Below, piece by piece: positions 54,204 through 61,251 of a stretch of DNA of 64,000 bases; the stretch's first letter is position 1, and each line of letters starts with the position of its first letter. This DNA comes from Bacteroides ndongoniae (GTDB lineage Bacteria; Bacteroidota; Bacteroidia; Bacteroidales; Bacteroidaceae), in the NCBI RefSeq assembly GCF_900108345.1, contig NZ_FNVV01000012.1, positions 754,978 to 818,977 on the forward strand, read 5' to 3'. Under the pieces are notes generated by a model. That model did no database searches, was not told the DNA's origin, and saw nothing but the letters and a program-made list of their open reading frames with translations. The position numbers were made by a program, and so were the translations under genes.

Positions 54204-54961
54204 TGACTGACATGAATATACCGAACGCCGCCTCTGCCGGCGACACTCCGTGCCCCGACTGGCAACAGCGTACCCAGCTGCTGCTGGGCGAGGAGAAAAG
54301 GCAGCGACTGGCCCGTGCCCACGTGCTGATAGTAGGACTGGGAGGTGTGGGCGCCTATGCCGCCGAAATGATTTGCCGTGCCGGTGTGGGCCGCATGACG
54401 ATTGTCGATGCCGACACCGTACAGCCCACCAACATCAATCGCCAGCTGCCTGCGCTGCACTCCACCGTGGGCCTGCCGAAAGCCGAAGTGCTGGCTGCCC
54501 GCTTCCGCGACATCAACCCCGATGTGCAGCTCAACGTGCTGCCCGTCTTCCTGAAGGACGAGAACATCCCCGCGCTGCTCGACGCCGACCGCTACGACTT
54601 TGTGGTCGATGCCATCGATACGCTGGCCCCCAAGTGCCACCTGATAGCCGAAGCCCTGAGGCGGCGCATCAAGATTGTATCGAGCATGGGGGCAGGCGCC
54701 AAGAGCGACATCACGCAGGTGCGCTTTGCCGACATTTGGGACACCTACCACTGCGGACTGAGCAAGGCTGTGCGCAAGCGCCTGCAAAAGATGGGCATCC
54801 GCCATAAGTTGCCCGTCGTGTTCAGCACCGAGCAGGCCGACCCGAACGCCGTCCTCCTGACCGACGACGAGCAGAACAAGAAGTCCACCTGCGGCACGGT
54901 GAGCTACATGCCCGCCGTCTTCGGCTGCTATCTGGCCGAGTATGTCATCAGGAGGCTCTGA
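54203..54961 (+). CDS. tcdA: tRNA threonylcarbamoyladenosine dehydratase (ThiF/E1-like)
   Basis: 252 residues. The ATP-binding glycine loop is VLIVGLGGVGAYAAEMICRA (about 41-60), followed by IVDADTVQPTNINRQLPALH, the E1-like nucleotide segment with its arginine, and ALRRRIKIVSSMGAGAKSDI near 150. The pattern fits TcdA (CsdL), which converts t6A37 to its cyclic form ct6A in tRNA. It lacks the catalytic-cysteine domain of ubiquitin E1 enzymes. It is translationally coupled to the antiporter gene, an association without obvious functional reason. Confidence 0.92.
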   Translation: MTDMNIPNAASAGDTPCPDWQQRTQLLLGEEKRQRLARAHVLIVGLGGVGAYAAEMICRAGVGRMTIVDADTVQPTNINRQLPALHSTVGLPKAEVLAARFRDINPDVQLNVLPVFLKDENIPALLDADRYDFVVDAIDTLAPKCHLIAEALRRRIKIVSSMGAGAKSDITQVRFADIWDTYHCGLSKAVRKRLQKMGIRHKLPVVFSTEQADPNAVLLTDDEQNKKSTCGTVSYMPAVFGCYLAEYVIRRL

Positions 54962-54967
54962 AAGAAT

Positions 54968-54990
54968 TAAAAATGAATAATGAATAATGA
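54968..54990. repeat. AATGAATAATGAATAATGA short repeat
   Basis: AATTAAAAATGAATAATGAA followed by TAATGA, a short iterated AT-rich string often found between Bacteroides genes. It lies between tcdA and the ABC transporter gene. Confidence 0.4.
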
Positions 54991-55064
54991 AAAGGCAGGG
55001 CTTGCGGAGGCTTGCACAGCTGGCCGCGTCCTGCCAACTGCTGATCCGCATAAATCCATAACGA

Positions 55065-55742
55065 ATGATTCAACTCGAAAACATAACCAAGAGTTTCGGC
55101 TCCCTCCAGGTACTCAGGGGCATCGACCTGCAGATAGAGAAAGGCGAAGTAGTAAGCATCGTAGGTCCCAGCGGTGCCGGAAAGACCACCCTGTTGCAAA
55201 TCATGGGTACGCTCGACGCGCCCGACACGGGTATGGTCCGCATCGACGGTACCGAGGTAGGCCGCATGAAGGAGAAAGAACTCTCTGCCTTCCGCAACCG
55301 CCGCATCGGCTTCGTCTTCCAGTTCCACCAGCTGTTGCCCGAGTTCACTGCGTTGGAGAACGTCATGATACCCGCCCTGATAGCCGGTCTGGGTCGCCGC
55401 GAAGCCCAGTCGTCCGCCCTCGAAATGCTGAATCTGCTGGGACTGGCCGACCGTGCCGCGCATAAGCCCAGCGAACTGTCCGGTGGCGAGAAACAGCGCG
55501 TGGCTGTGGCTCGTGCCCTCATCAACCACCCCGCCGTGGTACTGGCCGACGAGCCTTCGGGCAGCCTCGACACACACAACAAGGCCGAACTTCACCAACT
55601 TTTCTTCGATCTGCGCGACCGCCTGGGGCAGACGTTCGTCATCGTGACTCACGACGAGAGCCTGGCCTGCATTACCGACCGCACGATTCATCTGAAGGAT
55701 GGGGCGGTGGTGCAAGATTCTGAGGTCGCAGTGAGCGAGTAA
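55065..55742 (+). CDS. ABC transporter ATP-binding protein, LolD-like
   Basis: 225 residues. Walker A is GPSGAGKTT (residues 36-44), the Q-loop is FQFHQL, signature LSGGEKQR (about 138-145), Walker [10 protein letters not shown] (about 158-166) and H-loop VTHDE. It matches the LolD/MacB ATPase group, which powers extraction of lipoproteins or efflux. No permease (LolC/E or MacB) is in the window, so the partner is elsewhere or the assignment to Lol is uncertain. Cytoplasmic face of the inner membrane. Confidence 0.9.
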   Translation: MIQLENITKSFGSLQVLRGIDLQIEKGEVVSIVGPSGAGKTTLLQIMGTLDAPDTGMVRIDGTEVGRMKEKELSAFRNRRIGFVFQFHQLLPEFTALENVMIPALIAGLGRREAQSSALEMLNLLGLADRAAHKPSELSGGEKQRVAVARALINHPAVVLADEPSGSLDTHNKAELHQLFFDLRDRLGQTFVIVTHDESLACITDRTIHLKDGAVVQDSEVAVSE

Positions 55743-55751
55743 TCTTCTTTT

Positions 55752-55835
55752 CTTTGTGCAAAATCCCCCAAAAACTGCACGAACTTCGTGCAATATTCCC
55801 TGATTTCTGTACGAATCGGGTGCAAAATCCGTATG
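55752..55835. repeat. Degenerate tandem repeat of about 32 bases
   Basis: Three successive versions: CTTTGTGCAAAATCCCCCAA (55752-), TTCGTGCAATATTCCCTGAT (55786-) and CGGGTGCAAAATCCGTATGT (55818-). The words CTGCACGAA and CTGTACGAA link them. TGCACGAACTTCGTGCA is a perfect palindrome at the first junction. It lies in the convergent gap between the ABC gene and the HHH gene. Confidence 0.6.
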
Positions 55836-55854
55836 TCCGGCGGTTGAGTCGGGG

Positions 55855-56871
55855 TTATTCGAAGCTCAGGTAGTGGCTGAGGCGTTCCAGATCGTCGGGG
55901 GTGAACTCTTCGTAGAGGGCGAGGGGTTTGAGGCTCTTCAGTGGGCCGTGCTTGCGGCGATACTCTACGATGGCTTTGGCCTGATAGAAGTTCAGGTAGG
56001 GGTGGCGGCGCAGCTGTTCGATGCCGGTGCGGTTGACGTCGAGGCGTTGCAGGGCAGTGGTGTCGATGCGGAACCATGCAGCCAACTGGTGATGGTCGAG
56101 GCCTATCTCGCCCAACTGTTCGACGCAGTAGAAGCCGCCCAGCTGCCGGCGATAGTTGCTGATGAGGCGGGCGATGCCGCTCCCTATGCCGGGTATCTTT
56201 TTCAGTTCGGTGGTGTCGGCGCGGTTCAGGTCGACGGTGGTGCCGGGGGCATACTTCTGCACTTGCGGACGGGCGGGCAGACTGTCGGTGTGCTGGCGGG
56301 CAAGCAGTAACGAGGAAGTTTGCTGTGTGGCGGACGGCGAGTGTACGGGCGGCACGGATGCGGAGCCGTCGCTGTCGGCGGGAGCGATGACGATGTAGGG
56401 GCGCAGGGTGTCGAACTGTTGCTGCGTCAGCCCATAAATCTTGCGGAAATCTTTGGCCCGGCGGAAACGCCCACCCTTGCTGCGATAGCGTAGTACGTTG
56501 CTTACCATCCACTGCGGCAACCCCAGACGGCGCAGGGTGAGCGAGTCGGCCGTATTGGGGTCGAAGGCGACGGGTGTCAGGCGGACGGGTGCTTGTCGGC
56601 CCTCGTCCGAGGACGGCGGATAGGCTTCGTCGGGTTGCCCTTGCCTGCCGTTCAGGCTGTCGGCAAAGGAGTGTTGGCCTTCGGCGGTCTGTTGCTCCGG
56701 CTGGTTTTCTCCGTCGGGGGCGGTACGGTCATGGCGAAGCATGACGGCCTGAATGGCCGCATACAGCAGTATCACACCGATGCCCAGCAGAACGACGCCC
56801 CGCCTCTCGTTGCAGGTGAAGAACTGCCACAGGAGGGCCCATCGTTTCTTATTCTTCCCGTTTGGCCGCAT
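55855..56871 (-). CDS. Helix-hairpin-helix protein (ComEA-like repeats), membrane-anchored
   Basis: 338 residues. A transmembrane helix (VVLLGIGVILLYAAIQAVML, about 24-43) near the N-terminus leaves the rest outside the cytoplasm or anchored. Three helix-hairpin-helix units follow: NTADSLTLRRLGLPQWMVSN near 112, LNRADTTELKKIPGIGSGIA near 218 and VNRTGIEQLRRHPYLNFYQA near 280. ComEA-like HhH units bind DNA without sequence preference. Role unknown; DNA uptake is only a family-based guess. It starts 7 bases after the NSS transporter gene. Confidence 0.88.
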   Translation of the reverse strand: MRPNGKNKKRWALLWQFFTCNERRGVVLLGIGVILLYAAIQAVMLRHDRTAPDGENQPEQQTAEGQHSFADSLNGRQGQPDEAYPPSSDEGRQAPVRLTPVAFDPNTADSLTLRRLGLPQWMVSNVLRYRSKGGRFRRAKDFRKIYGLTQQQFDTLRPYIVIAPADSDGSASVPPVHSPSATQQTSSLLLARQHTDSLPARPQVQKYAPGTTVDLNRADTTELKKIPGIGSGIARLISNYRRQLGGFYCVEQLGEIGLDHHQLAAWFRIDTTALQRLDVNRTGIEQLRRHPYLNFYQAKAIVEYRRKHGPLKSLKPLALYEEFTPDDLERLSHYLSFE

Positions 56872-56878
56872 GCAGCAG

Positions 56879-58240
56879 TTATTTCAGCAGTCCCAGCTCG
56901 TTGATGAAGATGAAGGCGATGCCTATCGGGGCAATGTACTTCAGGATGAAGGCCAGCAACAGACCGATCTTGACGGTGCCGTTGTTGGTGAACTCGCCCC
57001 GCATAATCTTCTTGTCCAGATACCAGCCACTGAAGAGAGCGATGAAGAATCCACCCAGCGGCAGCATGATTTTGGCCGTCACGAAGTCGAAGAGGTCGAA
57101 CAGCGTCAGTCCGAACAGGGTGTATTCCTTGCCCACACCCAGCGACAGCGAGCAGAGCGCGCCGAGCACGATGCAACCGGCGGTGACCAGACGGGCCGCC
57201 TTGCTGCGCGTCATGTTGAACTCTTCGTGCAGATAGGCCGTCACCACCTCGTGCAGCGAGATGGTAGAGGTGAGCGCCGCCAGCGCCAGCAGCACGTAGA
57301 ACATGATGGACAGGATGATGGCCAGCCAAGGCAGTCCGCCAAAGGCTTGCTGGAAGACGTTGGGCAGGGTGATGAACAGCAGGCTGGGACCGGCATCGGG
57401 CTGTATGCCCACCGAGAAGGCGGCGGGGAAGATGATGAGGCCCGCCAGTATGGCTACAGCCGTGTCGATGGCTGCCACGTTGAAGGCCGTCTTGGGCAGG
57501 TTGGTGTCGCTGCGGAAATAAGAAGCGTAGGTGCACAGGCATCCCATACCCAGCGAGAGCGAGAAGAAGGCCTGCCCCATGGCACCCAGCAGCACGTTGG
57601 CATCGACCTTGCTGAAGTCGGGCTTCAGCAGGAATTCGAGTCCTGCACCTGCGCCGGGCAGTGAGATGGAGCACACGGCCAGGATAAGAAGCAGGATGAA
57701 GAGGATGGGCATCATGATTTTCGACGACTTTTCGATGCCTTTCTCTACGCCTTTCACCACGATGAAGTGCGTGGCCAGCAGGAAGATAATCATCCAGAGC
57801 GTAGGCCGCCAGGGATTGGCCACGAAGTTGCCGAAAGCAGCGATGAACTGGTCGGCCGACTTGCCGGCAAAGCTGTTGGTGGCCGCTTCGAGGGTGTACT
57901 CCAGCGTCCAGCCCGCCACTACCGAGTAGTAGCCCAGGATGAGGAATCCGGCCAGCACACCCATGCGTCCCACCCAGCGCCAGTGTGTGCCCGGAGCCAG
58001 TATGCGGTAGGCGCCTGCCGTGTTGGCGCGCGAACGTCGTCCGATGGAGAACTCGGCTATCATGATGGGGACTCCGAACAGGAGGATGCATCCCAGATAT
58101 ACCAGTATGAAGGCGGCTCCGCCGTGGTTGCCTGTTTCGTAGGGGAATCGCCAGATGTTGCCCAGTCCTACGGCCGAACCGGCCGACGCGAGTATTACGC
58201 CCAGTTTGCTGCCAAAGTTGGCTCTGTCTTTCTTTGTCAT
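56879..58240 (-). CDS. Neurotransmitter:sodium symporter family (NSS/SNF) transporter
   Basis: 453 residues from the ATG at 58240 (MTKKDRANFGSKLGVILASA), which fits the family's conserved start. The TM1 signature is GSAVGLGNIWRFPYETGNHG (about 21-40), with ILVYLGCILLFGVPIMIAEF next. Eleven or twelve helices are predicted, typical of short prokaryotic members like MhsT and LeuT. It takes up amino acids with Na+. The substrate is unknown. The -7 box TATATTTG lies 52 bases upstream. Confidence 0.93.
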   Translation of the reverse strand: MTKKDRANFGSKLGVILASAGSAVGLGNIWRFPYETGNHGGAAFILVYLGCILLFGVPIMIAEFSIGRRSRANTAGAYRILAPGTHWRWVGRMGVLAGFLILGYYSVVAGWTLEYTLEAATNSFAGKSADQFIAAFGNFVANPWRPTLWMIIFLLATHFIVVKGVEKGIEKSSKIMMPILFILLLILAVCSISLPGAGAGLEFLLKPDFSKVDANVLLGAMGQAFFSLSLGMGCLCTYASYFRSDTNLPKTAFNVAAIDTAVAILAGLIIFPAAFSVGIQPDAGPSLLFITLPNVFQQAFGGLPWLAIILSIMFYVLLALAALTSTISLHEVVTAYLHEEFNMTRSKAARLVTAGCIVLGALCSLSLGVGKEYTLFGLTLFDLFDFVTAKIMLPLGGFFIALFSGWYLDKKIMRGEFTNNGTVKIGLLLAFILKYIAPIGIAFIFINELGLLK

Positions 58241-58291
58241 ATGAATAGCCTTTTTGCTTACAATCCGTAATGAATATTTGTTGAAAGAGTG

Positions 58292-58299
58292 CAAATATA
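58292..58299 (-). promoter_or_regulatory. -7 promoter box for the NSS/HHH operon
   Basis: TATATTTG on the minus strand. On the plus strand a TATTTTTG lies at 58312-58319 facing the VanZ-like gene, which is 257 bases away. Confidence 0.5.
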
Positions 58300-58422
58300 G
58301 AAAATATTCCGTATTTTTGCATTGCGAATTGTAATTTATGCGAATCCTCCGCCGAAAAAACATTCATTTGCAGGAAGCAAGCCTGATGAAGTTGCGGTCG
58401 GTTAAAGTCTGATGGCCTCGGT

Positions 58423-58506
58423 GTGTGGGACACTTGCATTCCATTTGTGGGACACTTGCACGGCTCGCGAGAAACACTTGTACGGCTCGCGAGCCGTACA
58501 AGTGTT
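58423..58506. repeat. Modular palindromic repeat, locus J (with 34-bp perfect palindrome)
   Basis: GTGGGACACTTGCATTCCAT, TTGTGGGACACTTGCACGGC, TCGCGAGAA, then a perfect palindrome at 58473-58506 whose left half is AACACTTGTACGGCTCG. It lies between two divergent genes. Confidence 0.9.
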
Positions 58507-58575
58507 CAATGTCGCATGCGGAACAGAACCGATTCGCCGTTGGCGTTCATTAAAAACCAGAAAAATTATCTGCTT

Positions 58576-58965
58576 ATGCTATATTATATAAAGAAGTATC
58601 CGTTGTCGCTGCTCATCATTCTGACGGTTGTTTACCTTTCTTTCTTCAAACCGCCTCAGACGGAGATGGACTCCATTCCGGGCATCGACAAGGTGGTGCA
58701 CGTGTGTATGTACCTGGGCATGTCGGGCATGTTGTGGCTGGAGTTTGTGCGGGCACACCGCAAGGATGCCGGCCGGGTGCGCATGTGGCACGCCTGGGTG
58801 GGTGCGGCGCTGTGTCCCGTGCTGTTCAGCGGGGTGGTGGAACTGTTGCAGGAGTATTGCACCACGTATCGCGGTGGCGACTGGCTGGACTTTGCCGCCA
58901 ATACGACGGGAGTGCTGCTGGCCTCGCTGGTGGGGCGGTTTGTGCTGATGCGGAGAAGAGGGTAG
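58576..58965 (+). CDS. VanZ-like family membrane protein
   Basis: 129 residues from the ATG at 58576; longer frames run through repeat J and are not credible. Four hydrophobic segments: LSLLIILTVVYLSFF, VVHVCMYLGMSGMLWLEF, HAWVGAALCPVLFSGVVELLQ and FAANTTGVLLASLVGRFVL. The motif VVELLQEYCTTYRGGDWLDFAANTTG is typical of VanZ-like proteins (GxxEllQ...R..sl.Dl..N..G). Inner membrane, function unknown in this group. The gene ends in front of a large inverted repeat. Confidence 0.85.
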   Translation: MLYYIKKYPLSLLIILTVVYLSFFKPPQTEMDSIPGIDKVVHVCMYLGMSGMLWLEFVRAHRKDAGRVRMWHAWVGAALCPVLFSGVVELLQEYCTTYRGGDWLDFAANTTGVLLASLVGRFVLMRRRG

Positions 58966-58970
58966 GGATG

Positions 58971-59068
58971 GATACGCGGACGACGCGGAATAAACGGATC
59001 ATCACGGATTTTATTTTATTCAAATTATCGTCCGTGTTCGTCCGCTTTCTCCGCGTCGTCCGCGTATC
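58971..59068. repeat. Large inverted repeat with 19-bp perfect arms
   Basis: Left arm GATACGCGGACGACGCGGA (58971-58989) is exactly complementary to 59050-59068. Inside, CGGATCATCACGGAT and ATCGTCCGTGTTCGTCCG can pair imperfectly, extending the stem around an AT-rich centre. It lies in the convergent gap between the VanZ-like gene and murF and could end both transcripts, though no T-run follows either arm. Confidence 0.8.
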
Positions 59069-59083
59069 TATTCTGTTTCCCTC

Positions 59084-60382
59084 TTACAAATACTCTACCA
59101 CCGAGCTCAGCCGTATTCCGTTCGAACCTTTTATCAGGATGGTCTTGCCGTGAGGCTTGTCGGCCTTCAGATGCTCGATCAGGGCGGGAGCGTCGGGATA
59201 AGTGGGGCAGGTGTGGCGGGTGGCCGCAAACTGTTCGCCCACGAGGACGACGTCGCGCAAACCGCATTCCTCCAGATAATCCACTACTTTCTGATGCTCT
59301 TCGGCACTGTCCTTGCCCAGCTCGCGCATGTCGCCCAGGATGAGCATTTTGTGGTCGGCCTTCATCTTGTAGAAGTTGCCGATGGAGGCGCGCATGCTGG
59401 TGGGGTTGGCGTTGTAGGCGTCGATGATGAGGGTGTTGTCGGCCGTCTGCTTCAGCTGCGAGCGGTTGTTCTGCGGCACATACTCTTGCAGGGCTTTGTC
59501 TATCTTGGCAGGCTCAACGCCGAAGAAGCGTCCTACGGTGACGGCGGCCAGTGCGTTGGCAAAGTTGTATTCGCCGATGAGGTGAGTCTGCACTTCGTGG
59601 CGTTCGCCGTCTTTTCCGGCTTTCCAGGCGAAGGCCAGGTAGGGCGAGTTGCCGGTCACCTGCCCGTTGACGTACAGACTGCTGTCGGTGCCGTAGTAGA
59701 TGGGGTTCAGGCCCCAGGCCATTTCGCACAGGTAGGGATTGTCGTGATGGACGAAGACGGTAGAGTCGCCGTGGCGGCGCAGGAAGTCGAAGAGTTCGCC
59801 CTTGGTGCGCATCACTCCCTCGAACGAGCCGAAGCCTTCCAGATGGGCCTTGCCCACGTTGGTGATGAGTCCGTAGTCGGGTTCGGCGATGTCCACCAGT
59901 TCCTTGATGTCGCCGGGGTGGCTGGCTCCCATTTCTACGACGGCCAGCTCGTGCTCGGTGCGCAGGCGAAGCAGGGTGAGGGGCACGCCGATGTGATTGT
60001 TCAGGTTGCCTTCGGTGTAGAGTATATGGTGACTTTGCGACAGCACGGCGGCCAGCAGTTCCTTGGTCGTAGTCTTGCCGTTGGTGCCGGTGATGCCGAT
60101 GATGCGCGTGCCCATCTGCCGGCGGTGGTGGTTGGCCAGTTGCTGCAAGGCTTTCAGACAGTTGTCCACGAGGAAGTAGCGGTGGTCTCCCTGCGGAGCG
60201 TATTGGGGTTCGTCGACCACGGCGTATCGGCTTCCGGCTTCGAGCGCGCGGGCGGCAAAAGCATTTCCGTTGAACGTTTCGCCTTTCAGGGCGATGAAGA
60301 GTGATCCTTCGGGGCAGTTGCGACTGTCGGTAGTGACGCAGCTGCACTCCAGAAACAGTTGATAGAGGGCGTTGATATCCAT
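59084..60382 (-). CDS. murF: UDP-N-acetylmuramoyl-tripeptide--D-alanyl-D-alanine ligase
   Basis: 432 residues from the ATG at 60382 (MDINALYQLFLECS). Mur ligase motifs: P-loop GITGTNGKTTTKELL (about 95-109), the glutamate/asparagine region VEMGASHPGDIKELVDIAEP near 149, the histidine-type segment LIGEYNFANALAAVTVGRFF near 275, and the C-terminal DAYNANPTSMRASI near 321. It adds D-Ala-D-Ala to UDP-MurNAc-tripeptide in the cytoplasm, the last soluble step of peptidoglycan precursor synthesis. It has its own promoter and is not in a dcw cluster here. Confidence 0.96.
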   Translation of the reverse strand: MDINALYQLFLECSCVTTDSRNCPEGSLFIALKGETFNGNAFAARALEAGSRYAVVDEPQYAPQGDHRYFLVDNCLKALQQLANHHRRQMGTRIIGITGTNGKTTTKELLAAVLSQSHHILYTEGNLNNHIGVPLTLLRLRTEHELAVVEMGASHPGDIKELVDIAEPDYGLITNVGKAHLEGFGSFEGVMRTKGELFDFLRRHGDSTVFVHHDNPYLCEMAWGLNPIYYGTDSSLYVNGQVTGNSPYLAFAWKAGKDGERHEVQTHLIGEYNFANALAAVTVGRFFGVEPAKIDKALQEYVPQNNRSQLKQTADNTLIIDAYNANPTSMRASIGNFYKMKADHKMLILGDMRELGKDSAEEHQKVVDYLEECGLRDVVLVGEQFAATRHTCPTYPDAPALIEHLKADKPHGKTILIKGSNGIRLSSVVEYL

Positions 60383-60489
60383 AATGATTCTATTGTATAT
60401 TGTATGTAGTGCGTGGAAGGGGATGTCGAAAAGCCCGGGCAACTGCCTGCTGCTTTTGGGGATGTGCCCTCCCGTATCGGTTGCGGGGG

Positions 60490-60497
60490 CAAAGATA
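60490..60497 (-). promoter_or_regulatory. -7 promoter box for murF
   Basis: TATCTTTG on the minus strand, 107 bases before the ATG at 60382. Confidence 0.5.
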
Positions 60498-60788
60498 GTG
60501 GTTTTTGGGGCTGCTTCGTCGCAGGGGGGGAGGATTTATTTTTTACGGTGGCAGAAGGCAGGCTCGTGCGAACGTTTTATATTTTTTCCTGTTAGTTTAA
60601 TATTCTTCATAATCCCAAGTAAGGGCCTGTTTGTTTTTAAGTATAATCGATTGAGGGTATTTTAGCTTTTTCATCCGTTGGAATACCTTAATATATAATA
60701 TTTCAATTCAATTCATTGTGGACTTGCCGCTATACAATTTCTTTCTGTACGGTAAAAAAAGAAAACGCAAAAAAAAGTTGAAAACAGT

Positions 60789-60820
60789 TTTGCTCTTTTT
60801 GAAAAAAACAGATATATTTG
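60789..60820 (+). promoter_or_regulatory. Complete promoter of the fimbrial operon
   Basis: TTTG at 60789-60792 (-33), 20-base spacer, TATATTTG at 60813-60820 (-7): the best match to the Bacteroidetes consensus in the window. The 230 bases before it are very AT-rich, with no gene. Transcription should begin near 60827, giving a leader of about 280 bases before the small ORF and 425 before the fimbrillin. Confidence 0.7.
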
Positions 60821-60826
60821 CAGCGT

Positions 60827-61104
60827 GCATGCCGAAAGTGTTCGCGGCACAACTTATGGAAAGAAATTGGTAGAAGCGTTGTGCTTCATTCTTGTATTCG
60901 AAAACCTAGGAAATTTTCAAGCTACACAAGAATGGCACGGTAGTTTCTCACGCATAGCGTGGGTCTGCTGTCTGTTCTCGTATGTAGCTGGGCTATTCCT
61001 AGGGCCTTCGGATAAATCGGTGAAACAGCACGCAGTTCCACGCTTCTTGTAACTAGGAAATCAATTTTGTCTTTTTAGGAACTGGATCGACGCATAAAAA
61101 TTCT
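60827..61104 (+). ncRNA. Structured leader RNA of the fimbrial operon (candidate)
   Basis: CATTCTTGT (60887) pairs with ACAAGAATG (60926), and a second TTCTTGT lies at 61044. CCTAGGAA (60905) can pair with TTCCTAGG (60996), and a second CTAGGAA lies at 61053. CACGC-ATA-GCGTG (60949-60961) is a local hairpin. The two copies of each word around one complement allow two exclusive folds. An open frame of 75 codons (GTG at 60825) crosses the region but has no start signal, so I read it as RNA. Confidence 0.5.
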
Positions 61105-61215
61105 ATGTGTATGGAAAAAGAATGCGTATCTGTGGCGTATGAACCGCCCGTTGTAGAAGTCCTCCTCGTCGAAGTGGAAGGGGGATTCGAATTTAGTGTC
61201 CCGGATTGGGGATAA
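61105..61215 (+). CDS. Small protein of 36 residues upstream of the fimbrillin
   Basis: ATG at 61105 (or 61111) opens a frame of 36 codons ending TAA. The peptide has the plan of small proteins seen in front of Bacteroidales fimbrial and surface operons: a short charged start (MCMEKECVSVAYE), a valine-rich strand (PPVVEVLLVEVEGGF) and an acidic, aromatic end (FSVPDWG). There is no signal peptide or membrane helix. It starts 37 codons before the fimbrillin gene, on the same transcript. It could be a leader peptide or a small functional protein; too short to assign. Confidence 0.5.
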   Translation: MCMEKECVSVAYEPPVVEVLLVEVEGGFEFSVPDWG

Positions 61216-61251
61216 TGCAACTTTTGTTCTTTAATATCTAAAAAAAGCTAC

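Noticed and set aside
3624..58506. CRISPR array as explanation for the repeated words
   Set aside because: The words are scattered in ten short intergenic clusters, with no regular spacers of equal length and no cas genes in the window.
60825..61052. A 75-codon frame in the fimbrial leader
   Set aside because: It begins with GTG at the predicted transcription start, has no ribosome site, and its sequence is better explained by the paired RNA words. It could still be translated, so this is a judgement, not a proof.
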